NCBI RefSeq assembly: GCF_021513255.1
Contig: NZ_CP090977.1
Location: forward strand, 1,798,001 to 1,862,000
Source: Planococcus sp. 107-1
GTDB lineage: Bacteria > Bacillota > Bacilli > Bacillales_A > Planococcaceae
Length of the DNA: 64,000 nt
Direction: 5' to 3'
Positions 35,218-43,865 of the stretch are shown here, in pieces; position 1 is the stretch's first letter; each line of letters starts with the position of its first letter. The notes under the pieces were generated by a model. The model saw only the letters and a program-made list of their open reading frames with translations. It had not been told where the DNA came from and made no database searches. The translations under genes were made by a program, and so were the position numbers.

Positions 35218-37263
35218 TCAGATCATCGGTTTGAACAATGTATAGAACACTGTTCCTTCAGGACTGGTCTCGATTTCGATTTTCGCATTATGCCTTGCTG
35301 CGATGCCATAAGATACGCCAAGCCCTAGCCCTGTGCCATTGTCTTTGGTCGTATAGAACGGCGTACCGAGTTTTTCAAGAATGTCTTTTTCGATTCCAGT
35401 TCCTTGATCCCGCACTTCCAATACAACGTCCCCGTCTTCTTTCATATACGTGGAAATCGAAAGGGTCCGGCCAGCTTCCATCGCTTCCAGGCCGTTGCGG
35501 CATAGGTTAATCAGCAATTGTTTGATCTCATCTTGGTTCAGGAAAAGCTCAGGAATCTGAGACGTCTGGATATCGATCAATTTGTTTTGGTTGATCGTAT
35601 CGATTTCCAATAGCGGTGCCACATCGTAAATCAATGCATTCAGATCCGATTTTTTCAAATCGGATTTATTGATATTCCCCATGGCAAGGAATTTTGTGAT
35701 GATCGAATTGGCGCGGTCCAGTTCATCGATCATCAACTTGAAGTATTTTTTATGCTCTCCCAAGTCTTCCATCGTCAATAATTGAAGAAACCCTCTAACA
35801 GTAGTCATGGGATTGCGGATTTCATGGCTGATTCCTGCAGCCATATGGCCGATCAGCTCCAAATTGGCTAAGCGCTTCAATTCTTTCTCGAAATTCTTTT
35901 TTTCTGTTATGTTTTTCGACAAACAGCAGATTCCCTCATCGTACGGGTATGCCACCATTTCCTGCCAGAAAATACCCGAATCTGAAGACAATTCAAAATG
36001 AACCGGTATTCTGTCAAACATGGCTTTATGGAATTGTTCGAACATTGCCGTGCTGGCTAGTTCTGGGAATGTATCCCAAATCGATTTGCCGATGAGGTCA
36101 TTGGGTTCCATTCCTTTTGGCAATGGCTGGTGCTTGTTAATATAGATGAATTTCCATTCTTTATTGACCGCAAAAAAACCATCGGTGATGCTTTCAATTA
36201 CATCTGTGACCCGTTCGTTGGCATTGGCCAACTCTTTAGTCCGTTCATCTACTAATTCCTCTAACTGCTCCATCTGCAATAAATTATCAAAATTTATGGC
36301 AGTGGCGTCAAGTATCGATTGAACCAATTGGATGTCCGGGTTGTTCATGGAAATTGTCTTCTCGAAAAACGATTCAACCGTAAGGACACCCAAAACTTTT
36401 CCTCTGGAAATCATCGGAAACAGAAGGACCCTTCGCTTTCCATCCAACGGAATGATCGCCATTTCTTTATTGCGAAACACTTCACGCAATGTTTCTTCGA
36501 AGACCTGGCCCGTTTTATCATTCATGCCCGATGTCCAGTCTTCGATTGGCCATAGGGCATTTTCGCTTATTTTCTTGATGGCAAATCCCGATCTGTTGCT
36601 CGAATCTCTTGTATGCAAAGCCGCGTTTCGGCTCCCCCATATTTTGCGTACATAGGAAAAGCAGATCGTCAAACAATCCTCAATAGAGGAACAAGCCGAA
36701 AGTTCTCGGTTTGCATCCAATAAGAGTTGTTTCTCACTGACGACTTTTTCTTTTTGTTCCAAGTTCTTAGCGTTCTGAATGGCAATAGCCGCCATGTTCA
36801 CGTACGCTTCGGCACTTTGGATTTCGGAATCGTCCATTTGGATGAAGTTAAAATAAAATAACTGGACCATTCCCAGCATTTCCTCTTTGTAGATGATCGG
36901 CAATGCCAGTAACGATTTGATTTGCAAAGCTTCGCATATTTGCGGATTCGGCCGGTGGTCATTCATGGCATCTTCGATATAGATGGTTTTTTTTGTCTCG
37001 ATTAATTCTTTTGCTAAAAGATCCGTTTCCGGGTCAATCACCAAAGAATAAATCGACATCCCATTCATAAAATCCGGTTTGCCTGCGCTGCCTCTAAAAG
37101 TGCCGTCCCCTACCGGAAGGAATATCCCAACAGCATCGCATTGGATAATTTCTTCTGATATAGCAGAAGTCACATAATCCAAAACTTCATTCAGTTCAAG
37201 TTTTTTATTGATGATTTTTGTGATTTCGAAAATTTTAGAGTTCCCGGTCGTTTCTTTAGCCAT
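35218..37263 (-). CDS. orphan sensor histidine kinase with two GAF domains and a PAS domain
   Basis: A soluble kinase of about 681 residues. GAF 1 spans about 20-165 (ISEEIIQCDAVGIFLP), a second GAF-like domain about 185-335, and PAS about 352-455 (VIESITDGFFAVNKEWKFIYIN). The HisKA box IGHMAAGISHEIRNPMTT follows, and the catalytic domain has LLINLCRNGLEAM, DQGTGIE and GTGLGLGVSYG. It has no membrane segment and no response regulator beside it, as in the phosphorelay kinases of Bacilli that feed Spo0F. The ATG at 37263 has GGAG eight bases upstream. The signal is unknown. Confidence 0.9.
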   Translation of the reverse strand: MAKETTGNSKIFEITKIINKKLELNEVLDYVTSAISEEIIQCDAVGIFLPVGDGTFRGSAGKPDFMNGMSIYSLVIDPETDLLAKELIETKKTIYIEDAMNDHRPNPQICEALQIKSLLALPIIYKEEMLGMVQLFYFNFIQMDDSEIQSAEAYVNMAAIAIQNAKNLEQKEKVVSEKQLLLDANRELSACSSIEDCLTICFSYVRKIWGSRNAALHTRDSSNRSGFAIKKISENALWPIEDWTSGMNDKTGQVFEETLREVFRNKEMAIIPLDGKRRVLLFPMISRGKVLGVLTVESFFEKTISMNNPDIQLVQSILDATAINFDNLLQMEQLEELVDERTKELANANERVTDVIESITDGFFAVNKEWKFIYINKHQPLPKGMEPNDLIGKSIWDTFPELASTAMFEQFHKAMFDRIPVHFELSSDSGIFWQEMVAYPYDEGICCLSKNITEKKNFEKELKRLANLELIGHMAAGISHEIRNPMTTVRGFLQLLTMEDLGEHKKYFKLMIDELDRANSIITKFLAMGNINKSDLKKSDLNALIYDVAPLLEIDTINQNKLIDIQTSQIPELFLNQDEIKQLLINLCRNGLEAMEAGRTLSISTYMKEDGDVVLEVRDQGTGIEKDILEKLGTPFYTTKDNGTGLGLGVSYGIAARHNAKIEIETSPEGTVFYTLFKPMI

Positions 37264-37464
37264 CGTCATTGCTCCGTTCTATAGGGGAAACTTTCAAGGA
37301 GCGAAAGGCAAAAATAGGCCATTCAGCTCCTTGCAGATTGATTTTAAGTTAGATACCACTAGCTTACCATATATTCCTATTTTATACTTAGCCCTTTTTC
37401 TAAATTTCTCTCTTGTTTCATAGACCCCAATTGAATATGATAAGAAGCGAAAGGAGTTGAGAAA

Positions 37465-37800
37465 ATGAAAAAAGTGGCTATCGCAGAAATAATGATTTTA
37501 TTGTGTTTTTTCCTATTCGCTAACCCGATTCAAGAAACAAACCAATTGCCTTCCCAAGCTTTCGATGAAGAACCGATTATTTCTTCAATGAAGATAGTCA
37601 CCAAAGTGGACGCCCTCAGCCCTTCTACATTGATGCTCGTCCAAAAATGGGAAAAGCAAGCGCCTACAGCCGCTTTGCCAATTCCTTTTTACGATCGAGC
37701 GGAACCCTCTCTTCAAAAACCAGAAGTTCCGGTTTTCAGGAACGCTGCGTTTTTTGGATTCATTAATGTAATCCACCACCAATCCAACTACCTCTCCTAA
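37465..37800 (+). CDS. hypothetical secreted or membrane-anchored protein
   Basis: 111 residues with an N-terminal hydrophobic helix (about 4-20) and an Ala-Asn-Pro cleavage-like region, followed by a soluble, Pro-rich segment without a recognised domain. The ATG has GAAAGGAG nine bases upstream. No homologue recognised. Confidence 0.6.
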   Translation: MKKVAIAEIMILLCFFLFANPIQETNQLPSQAFDEEPIISSMKIVTKVDALSPSTLMLVQKWEKQAPTAALPIPFYDRAEPSLQKPEVPVFRNAAFFGFINVIHHQSNYLS

Positions 37801-37840
37801 GGCCCTCAGACCTTTAAACCCATCTATTAAAAACAACGCC

Positions 37841-37872
37841 GCCTCGTTGCTTTTTAATAGAAGAAACGAGGC
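37841..37872. other. hairpin between two small genes
   Basis: GCCTCGTT (37841-37848) pairs with AACGAGGC (37865-37872). No T-run follows, so it may attenuate or protect the transcript of the small downstream gene. Confidence 0.45.
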
Positions 37873-37890
37873 GCATAAGGGGCCAATCAG

Positions 37891-38073
37891 ATGAATGAAA
37901 AAAGTGAATTCAGAATCGCTGTGGAAGCGAATCTGATCGTCGGAATATCCGCGTTATTATTTTTTGGCAGTATTTTAGCAGTAGCCCAGTGGTCTGGCAG
38001 CGACTTGATCGCCATCTTCTCTGACCTTCCATGGAAAGAGATCAACACATGGAGCGATATCCAGCGCAATTAA
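37891..38073 (+). CDS. small membrane protein, unknown
   Basis: 60 residues with one hydrophobic helix (about 13-34), then an amphipathic tail with several Trp residues. The ATG has AAGGGG eight bases upstream and a terminator follows closely. Family not recognised. Confidence 0.6.
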   Translation: MNEKSEFRIAVEANLIVGISALLFFGSILAVAQWSGSDLIAIFSDLPWKEINTWSDIQRN

Positions 38074-38097
38074 TGAGGCGGCAACAACTGAACAAAT

Positions 38098-38138
38098 CGA
38101 ACGGATGGAGAATGCAGCCCTTTCTCCATCCGTTTTTT
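38098..38138 (+). terminator. terminator
   Basis: ACGGATGGAGAA (38101-38112) pairs with TTCTCCATCCGT (38122-38133), followed by T6. Confidence 0.9.
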
Positions 38139-38194
38139 ATATTTAAAGGTTTGACTAATTCACTGCTCGGTTCCATTGGAAATCTTCGCTTCAT

Positions 38195-38243
38195 TTGACA
38201 TCTATCAAGTTTCATGAGATTATTTCCTAACGACCGTTAGGAA
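38195..38243 (+). promoter_or_regulatory. promoter and operator of the TetR-MFS efflux operon
   Basis: TTGACA at 38195-38200, a 17-bp spacer and GATTAT at 38218-38223 form the promoter. Immediately downstream, TTCCTAACG-AC-CGTTAGGAA (38224-38243) is a perfect 20-bp palindrome covering the expected transcription start, an ideal TetR repressor site. Confidence 0.8.
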
Positions 38244-38252
38244 GGTGAAATT

Positions 38253-38831
38253 TTGAAAGCAACTCTTTTACTCGAAACTGCATTGAAACATTTCGCAGAA
38301 GAAGGCTATGAAGGGGCTTCACTCAGCAAAATTGCTGAAGAAGTCGGCATTAAAAAGCCTTCCATCTATGCCCATTATAAAAGCAAAGACGATCTGTTTA
38401 TGTCTGCATTACACTATTCAATGGAATCCCAAAAAACACAGATGGCTTCTTATTTTAATCTTTCCCGCCACCAGCCATTGGATAAAGTCTTATCCGGATA
38501 CTTCCACTGGTTTGCAAAAGAGACAGATGAAAATGTTCAAATGAAATTTATCATACGGACCGCCTATTTCCCGCCTTTGAAATTAGAAAAGGAAGTCGGC
38601 CAGCTGTTTGATCCTTTTTTAGATGATATGCATCGCCATCTCACCCGTTTGCTGCGAGAACGTGAACGGCATCAAAAAGTCCTGTATGAAGATGATTACA
38701 GTAAAGCGGCTTTGGCTTTCCTGACGATTGCGGAAGGCACAATGACGGAACTCGTTTACAGCGGGCAAGAACAATATGAAAAACGGTTTGAAGCCATCTG
38801 GCCGATATTTTGGCGCGGACTTGCGCTTTAG
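38253..38831 (+). CDS. TetR/AcrR family repressor of an MFS exporter
   Basis: A 192-residue TetR-type repressor starting at TTG 38253. The HTH reads FAEEGYEGASLSKIAEEVGI followed by KPSIYAHYKSKDDL, and the C-terminal domain is helical (TetR_C_33-like, as in YxaF/LmrA). Ribosome site AAGGTGA lies just inside the operator palindrome. It precedes the MFS gene by 55 bp and probably represses both through the site at 38224-38243 until a drug ligand binds. Confidence 0.92.
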   Translation: MKATLLLETALKHFAEEGYEGASLSKIAEEVGIKKPSIYAHYKSKDDLFMSALHYSMESQKTQMASYFNLSRHQPLDKVLSGYFHWFAKETDENVQMKFIIRTAYFPPLKLEKEVGQLFDPFLDDMHRHLTRLLRERERHQKVLYEDDYSKAALAFLTIAEGTMTELVYSGQEQYEKRFEAIWPIFWRGLAL

Positions 38832-38886
38832 ACCAACTTACTAAACGGACTTTTAACTTGTATGGCCATTTAAAGGAGAATTTTAC

Positions 38887-40062
38887 GTGAAAACCAACAA
38901 ACTTGTATTAGCCACTTTATTGTTAAACTTATTTATCGCGTTTTTAGGAATCGGCCTCGTCATTCCTGTTACGCCAACCATTATGAATGAATTGAATATC
39001 TCGGGGACAGTAGTTGGCTATATGGTTTCTGCATTTGCCCTCGCTCAATTGATCATGTCGCCAATTGCCGGGAAATGGGTAGACAAATTCGGCCGGAAGC
39101 CAATGATCATTATCGGTTTGCTCATTTTCAGTGTCTCCGAATTGCTTTTCGGGATTGGCGAAACCGTTGAAGTTCTGTTCGCTTCACGGATTCTCGGCGG
39201 CATCAGTGCTGCATTTATCATGCCGGCAGTTACGGCTTTTATCGCAGATATCACAACGAGCAACACCCGACCGAAAGCATTAGGCTATATGTCTGCAGCC
39301 ATTTCCACCGGTTTTATCATCGGGCCTGGAATCGGCGGGTTTTTGGCTGACATCAGCACACGCCTTCCATTCTTCTTTGCAGCTGGATTTGGCCTTTTTG
39401 CGACCATTCTATCGCTCATCACATTGAAAGAACCGGCTCGAAATGATGAATACGATGATCAGCCGATTCAAAAAAGCGGCTTCGGAAGAATCTTCGCACC
39501 GATGTATTTCATTGCGTTCATGGTCATCTTAATTTCCTCTTTCGGCCTTGCTTCGTTTGAGTCGCTTTTCGCTTTATTCGTTGACCATAAATTTGGTTTT
39601 ACTGCTAAAGATATTGCCATTGTCATTTCCTTGGGCGCAATTGTCGGTGTCATCGTTCAAGTCGGATTGTTTGACCGTCTGACCCGGTGGATCGGTGAAA
39701 TCAGTTTGATCCGCTACAGTTTGATCGTCTCCACAGTTCTTGTGCTTGTATTGACTTATGTCACAAGCTATTGGGCGATCCTTTTAGTGACCATGACGGT
39801 CTTCACCGGTTTCGATTTGATGCGTCCGGCAGTTACAACTTACCTTTCGCGGATTGCGGGGAATGAGCAAGGATTTGTCGGCGGGATGAACTCGATGTTT
39901 ACGAGCATCGGCAATATTATCGGGCCGATCATCGGCGGTATTCTTTTTGATATCGATTTGAATTACCCCTTCTATTTCGCAACTGTCGTTTTGGCCATTG
40001 GAATCGCACTTACGTTTGTCTGGAAATCTCCAGCCGCGCTAGACACAAAAGCGAAAATTTAG
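38887..40062 (+). CDS. MFS multidrug efflux transporter (NorA/Bmr-like)
   Basis: 391 residues with twelve helices. Motif A lies after TM2 (GKWVDKFGRKPMI) and the proton:drug antiporter motif C in TM5 (GFIIGPGIGGFLAD). The starting KLVLATLLLNLFIAFLGIGLVIPVTP is typical of the DHA1 NorA/Bmr group. The start is GTG at 38887 with AAAGGAG upstream. It is co-transcribed with the TetR gene. Substrates are probably cationic or hydrophobic drugs. Confidence 0.92.
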   Translation: MKTNKLVLATLLLNLFIAFLGIGLVIPVTPTIMNELNISGTVVGYMVSAFALAQLIMSPIAGKWVDKFGRKPMIIIGLLIFSVSELLFGIGETVEVLFASRILGGISAAFIMPAVTAFIADITTSNTRPKALGYMSAAISTGFIIGPGIGGFLADISTRLPFFFAAGFGLFATILSLITLKEPARNDEYDDQPIQKSGFGRIFAPMYFIAFMVILISSFGLASFESLFALFVDHKFGFTAKDIAIVISLGAIVGVIVQVGLFDRLTRWIGEISLIRYSLIVSTVLVLVLTYVTSYWAILLVTMTVFTGFDLMRPAVTTYLSRIAGNEQGFVGGMNSMFTSIGNIIGPIIGGILFDIDLNYPFYFATVVLAIGIALTFVWKSPAALDTKAKI

Positions 40063-40069
40063 ATACGAC

Positions 40070-40109
40070 GAAAAAACCAGTAGGGATAAATTTCCTCACT
40101 GGTTTTTTC
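40070..40109. terminator. terminator after the MFS gene
   Basis: AAAAAACCAGT (40071-40081) pairs with ACTGGTTTTTT (40098-40108). It is bidirectional between convergent genes. Confidence 0.9.
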
Positions 40110-40132
40110 ATTTGTATATTTAGCAGTTGAAC

Positions 40133-40756
40133 TCACCCCAAAGTATTTCCTTCTGCAGGGATGGGGTTGTTTTTCAATAGCCCTGCTAAATGGTACGTAT
40201 TATAAGCTAAGCGTTCAATCGTCGATTTCGTAAACTCATTTTCCCGTCCGGCTTCAATATAGGAAGCCCCTGGACCCGCTTCTCCTACCCAATACGCGTC
40301 TACGTTAGGAGGGATCAAAAAACCGATATGCGACAATCCATACAGAAGTGAGGCGGCTGAATGCTTTGCACCATCTTCATTTCCGGTAATTATCGCCCCT
40401 CCTACTTTGTTGTAGAAAATGGCCTGTCCTTTGTCATTGGTCACACTGCTGCTGCCGTATAAGCGCTCTATGGCAACTGTCGCAAGTGAACTTTTTTCGC
40501 CGAGCCAAATCGGTGTACCGATGATTAAAATGTCTGCATCCTTGACCTTTTCAAGAATCTCCGGCCATTGATCGTCCCCGCCCATATCCTCCTGAACACC
40601 AAATGCAATGCGATAATCGGCTAAGCGAACGATTTCCGATTCTACGCCAAGGCTGTTGTAATGCACTTGAACATCATTCATGAATCCTTCCGTGTTGGAT
40701 GTTTCGTCTGAACTTTTTAACGAGCAATTTAAAAATAGCGCTTTTAATGGCTGCAT
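40133..40756 (-). CDS. flavodoxin-fold NAD(P)H-dependent oxidoreductase
   Basis: A 207-residue flavodoxin-like protein: LFLNCSLKSSDETSNT as the FMN phosphate loop, GTPIWLGEKSSLATVAIERL, and GGAIITGNEDGAKHSAASLL as the second flavin loop. This matches the multimeric flavodoxin WrbA/IsuC-like reductases. The ATG at 40756 is preferred; two earlier in-frame ATGs lack ribosome-site spacing. Substrate unknown. Confidence 0.85.
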   Translation of the reverse strand: MQPLKALFLNCSLKSSDETSNTEGFMNDVQVHYNSLGVESEIVRLADYRIAFGVQEDMGGDDQWPEILEKVKDADILIIGTPIWLGEKSSLATVAIERLYGSSSVTNDKGQAIFYNKVGGAIITGNEDGAKHSAASLLYGLSHIGFLIPPNVDAYWVGEAGPGASYIEAGRENEFTKSTIERLAYNTYHLAGLLKNNPIPAEGNTLG

Positions 40757-40849
40757 TCCTCTCATCCTTCCATGGTAAATTTCATTTTTGCTTCCACTAT
40801 CATTTGTTCCCTTGCCCGCCAAAGCTAAACAGTCCAATTTTATGGCAAT

Positions 40850-40885
40850 AAAAAAACCGCTGGCCTAGTCGGCACAGCGGTTTTC
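40850..40885 (-). terminator. terminator of the frameshifted FMN reductase gene
   Basis: AAAACCGCTG (40854-40863) pairs with CAGCGGTTTT (40875-40884). T7 follows on the minus strand. Confidence 0.88.
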
Positions 40886-40906
40886 AGTCAAGATTCATTT
40901 TACTGC

Positions 40907-41447
40907 TTAAAATCTTTCCATCCATTTTTCAAAATTAGTAACGACCGTATCCAAATAAGCGACTGTAGCTTCATCGGTAATGTTGCCTTCTTCATCCATT
41001 TTTGTATGGACCGCGCCGATGTATACATCATTGCCGATCAAAACCGGCGATTGAAGGCCTGCCGCAAATAAAATATCACGCAAATGCATTTGCGCTTTCA
41101 CTGTCCCTAAATTGCCCATGGATGCGCCCATGATCCAAGAAGGCTTCCCGATCATGACTTTATCCACGCGGGATAGCCAGTCGATTGCGTTACCTAGAAC
41201 ACCTGGAATGGTGGCATTGTATTCAGGCGTCACCCACAAGACGGAATCTGCTTCTTTCACTTTCTTTTTTAAATCCGATAATTTCCGGCGGCATGTCGTT
41301 TTCAATATCTTGGTTATATAATGGCAATACGCTAAGATCCAAGATTTCGATTTCAAAACGGCCGGCATACCGGTTTTTCACAAATTCCGCTAATTTCCGG
41401 TTGAACGATTCTTTCCGGACACTTCCAACAATCACTGCAACTTTCAT
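40907..41447 (-). pseudogene. NADPH-dependent FMN reductase, frameshifted
   Basis: The first frame (ATG at 41447) carries the FMN phosphate loop VGSVRKESFNRKLAEF. It runs out of homology at GFKK, and the neighbouring frame continues KKVKEADSVLWVTPEYNAT, the expected flavin-stacking segment, and then GNAIDWLSR. The break is the plus-strand T6 at 41265-41270; five Ts would restore a 179-residue protein of normal family length. It resembles YwqN/ArsH-like reductases that use NADPH to reduce FMN, quinones or azo dyes. It has its own terminator. Confidence 0.88.
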
Positions 41448-41600
41448 CTAAATGACCTTCTTTCTTATATGGATCCCAACTATTTTCAAAATAGCGAAAA
41501 AATTCATCTATTCTCTAGTCTAAACCAAAAAAAGCATAAGCGCCAGGCACTCATACTTTTTCGTAATGTGTCGAAAATAGCCTGTTTCGTTTCTATATAT

Positions 41601-41636
41601 AAACCCCATCAGTTCATAGTGAACTGGCGGGATTTA
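41601..41636 (-). terminator. terminator of the TetR gene
   Basis: CAGTTCA (41610-41616) pairs with TGAACTG (41620-41626), and the stem extends through CCC/GGG to AAA/TTT on the outside. Confidence 0.65.
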
Positions 41637-41667
41637 TTTTGATTTAGAATGTTTGCTTCGTAATCTG

Positions 41668-42228
41668 TTATTCAGCTTCAAGGCCAAATCGAATAAAGGG
41701 AATAGCCCCTTTGATAAACGTTTCGGGCGATAACCCGCCATTCCTTTTCCATTCGACAGAAGCACCATATATTCCCCAGCTGAGCATGACCGCAGTCAGA
41801 TGAAGGGAGTCCGCGTTTGCTTGAGGATTTTTCTTAGTGAGCAACTTAAAGAAAATCACTTCGAGCTGGTCCCGGATTATGCGGGCAATCGTCTCTTCAT
41901 AGCCGCTATGGCACCGATGAGAAATGGATTGCTGAAAATTTGTTACAGCCTCGAATAGCTGAAAGAACGTTTGCTCATCCAGTTCCCTTTCCGTAAAGGC
42001 TGCAGAATCCAGATTGACCAAAAGAACTTCAGACAAGGCTTTCTCCAGCAAATCGTAAATATCTTCGAAATGCCGGTAGAAGGTAGCCCGGTTGATCATT
42101 GCCTCCATCGTTATATCTTTTACGGTGATATCTTTAAACTCTTTCCGTTCTGAAAGCGTGATGAAAGAATCCATGATTAATTTACGTGTGCGTACGGCAC
42201 GGGGATCCATCTTCGCTTGATCCATCAT
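41668..42228 (-). CDS. TetR/AcrR family transcriptional regulator
   Basis: A 186-residue regulator: HTH FKDITVKDITMEAMINRATF followed by YRHFEDIYDLLEKAL, then a helical ligand domain with YEETIARIIRDQLEVIF. The ATG at 42228 has GGAG seven bases upstream. It is divergent from the DsbA-family/YdhR pair. A palindrome at 42265-42280 lies between them, so it is probably their repressor. Ligand unknown. Confidence 0.88.
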   Translation of the reverse strand: MMDQAKMDPRAVRTRKLIMDSFITLSERKEFKDITVKDITMEAMINRATFYRHFEDIYDLLEKALSEVLLVNLDSAAFTERELDEQTFFQLFEAVTNFQQSISHRCHSGYEETIARIIRDQLEVIFFKLLTKKNPQANADSLHLTAVMLSWGIYGASVEWKRNGGLSPETFIKGAIPFIRFGLEAE

Positions 42229-42264
42229 CTTTTCACTCCAATTTAATAGACAATATTCCAAATG

Positions 42265-42280
42265 TGTTGCTTAAGCGACA
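42265..42280. promoter_or_regulatory. operator-like palindrome of the TetR/DsbA divergent region
   Basis: TGTTGCTTAAGCGACA is a 16-bp palindrome with one mismatched pair. It lies 37 bp upstream of the TetR start, and a TTGACT element follows near 42316 for the DsbA gene. Confidence 0.55.
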
Positions 42281-42378
42281 AAATCGAATAATTATTGGTG
42301 TCTCTCCTTCTCATATTGACTTAAGATTCAAGTGTATAGCAAATTAGATGCTCGAATTATTTAGAGGAGGAAGAAAAA

Positions 42379-43320
42379 ATGGACAATAAACTTCAAAATC
42401 AGATGTGCGATCTTGAAACAGGCATTTGTGGACCGGTCGAAGAAGAAGAAACAGGACTTATCGATTTTGGCCAACCGAATAAAACCATTACGCTTTACTA
42501 TGTAACGGATCCAATCTGTTCCCATTGCTGGGCACTTGAACCTGTACTTCGCCGTTTTGTTGAGCAATACGGCAGCTATTTTAAGTTCCAGACAGTTATG
42601 GGCGGCTTATTGGAAAAATGGAATGATGGCCCGATTGACCCGGCAAACGGCATTTACAAACCTTCAGATGTCGCAGGCCATTGGAGAGAAGTCGGGGAAT
42701 ATTCCCGGATGCCGATTGATGGTTCTTTGATGATTGATAATCCGGTGCAGTCGTCCTATCCTCCGTCGCGCGTATTTAAAGTCATTCAATCGCAGATCAA
42801 TGAAGAAAAAGCGAATGAATATATGCGCCGTGCACGAGAAGCACTATTCGTTTTCAACCAAAATATTTCGAGCGATGCAGTTTTGATTGAAATCGTAAAC
42901 GGCATGGGACTTGATGGTGAAGCAATCATTCAGAAATCTGCCGAGCCTTCAGCTAAACAAGCGTTAAATGAGGACTTTGCACTTGCCCGCAGCTTAGGTG
43001 CAAGAGGATTCCCTTCCATCATTCTGGTCATTGAAGATATGAAAGGTGTCAAAATTGTCGGCGGACAGCCACTGGAAAAGTATGTGGATGGATTGCAGCG
43101 TCTTTTAGGTGATGTGCCGCAAGCCAAGCATCAGCCGCTATTGGCCGACTTGCTAAAAAAAGAACAGCTTTTATTTTCCAAGGAAATCGAAGTGATGTAC
43201 GAAGTGGATCAAGAACAGATTGCAGTTTTTGCTGAAAAAGAACTTTCTGGCCAATCTTATGAGACGAAAGAAATATTAGGGGAACGCTATTATACATTTA
43301 CTAAAAATGAAGGGCTATGA
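42379..43320 (+). CDS. DsbA family protein, SpxH/YjbH-like
   Basis: A 313-residue cytoplasmic protein (no signal peptide) with a DsbA-type thioredoxin fold. The active-site-like motif is DPICSHCWALEP at about residue 53, close to the DPLCPECW-type motif of SpxH/YjbH, the ClpXP adaptor for the redox regulator Spx. A long helical insertion and ARGFPSIILV (cis-Pro loop) follow. The N-terminal CDLETGICGP adds two cysteines. The ATG has GAGGAGG seven bases upstream. It is followed 5 bp later by a YdhR-type gene and faces a TetR gene, so this is probably an inducible oxidative or xenobiotic response unit; whether it is an Spx adaptor or an oxidoreductase is open. Confidence 0.85.
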   Translation: MDNKLQNQMCDLETGICGPVEEEETGLIDFGQPNKTITLYYVTDPICSHCWALEPVLRRFVEQYGSYFKFQTVMGGLLEKWNDGPIDPANGIYKPSDVAGHWREVGEYSRMPIDGSLMIDNPVQSSYPPSRVFKVIQSQINEEKANEYMRRAREALFVFNQNISSDAVLIEIVNGMGLDGEAIIQKSAEPSAKQALNEDFALARSLGARGFPSIILVIEDMKGVKIVGGQPLEKYVDGLQRLLGDVPQAKHQPLLADLLKKEQLLFSKEIEVMYEVDQEQIAVFAEKELSGQSYETKEILGERYYTFTKNEGL

Positions 43321-43325
43321 TTTAA

Positions 43326-43631
43326 TTGGCTTATATTTTACAAGTGGATTTTAAAACGGATGGACCATTCGGTGAAGAAATGACATCAGCTTTTGCAGAC
43401 TTGGCAGAAAGCATTAACCAAGAAGAAGGATTTAAGTGGAAGATCTGGACAGAAAATAAGGACGCCATGGAAGCAGGCGGAATTTATCTTTTTGAATCTA
43501 AAGAAACAGCTGAAAAATATGTCGATATGCACACTAAAAGATTATCAGGTTTCGGCATCACAAATGTAAACGCTAAAATTTTTTCGGTTCAAACTCAATT
43601 GACTTCCGTAAATCACGGTCCAGCCAATTAA
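43326..43631 (+). CDS. YdhR-type monooxygenase-like protein
   Basis: A 101-residue dimeric ferredoxin-like fold (YILQVDFKTDGPFGEEM, then EEGFKWKIWTENKD, then GGIYLFESKETAEKYVDMH), matching the YdhR putative monooxygenase family in length and motifs. The start is TTG at 43326. It is co-transcribed with the DsbA-family gene. Members are linked to breakdown of aromatic compounds, but no activity is established. Confidence 0.87.
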   Translation: MAYILQVDFKTDGPFGEEMTSAFADLAESINQEEGFKWKIWTENKDAMEAGGIYLFESKETAEKYVDMHTKRLSGFGITNVNAKIFSVQTQLTSVNHGPAN

Positions 43632-43768
43632 CTCTCCAGATCATCAAATTTCTAAGCCCGTCAATTGATGAACCAGGTTTTACCCGATTGTTCCTTTTTC
43701 AAGCAGAAAATGAAATTCATGCATTAAAAAAATCTGGAAACTGAAAAACAAAAGAAAAATTCCCTATT

Positions 43769-43860
43769 TTGACTTCCCATATATTATGGTATACTTTCTA
43801 CTTTGTGGAGAGATTGGATTTTGCTGATTTCCTAGCAGCATCCACATGATATTGGAGGTT
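43769..43860 (+). promoter_or_regulatory. promoter and hairpin leader of dedA
   Basis: TTGACT at 43769 and TATACT at 43790-43795 (spacer 15) suggest a promoter. The short leader forms a two-step hairpin: outer stem TGTGGA (43804-43809) with TCCACA (43841-43846), and inner stem GCTG/CAGC. The ribosome site GGAGG follows. I cannot match it to a known riboswitch. Confidence 0.45.
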
Positions 43861-43865
43861 AAAAC

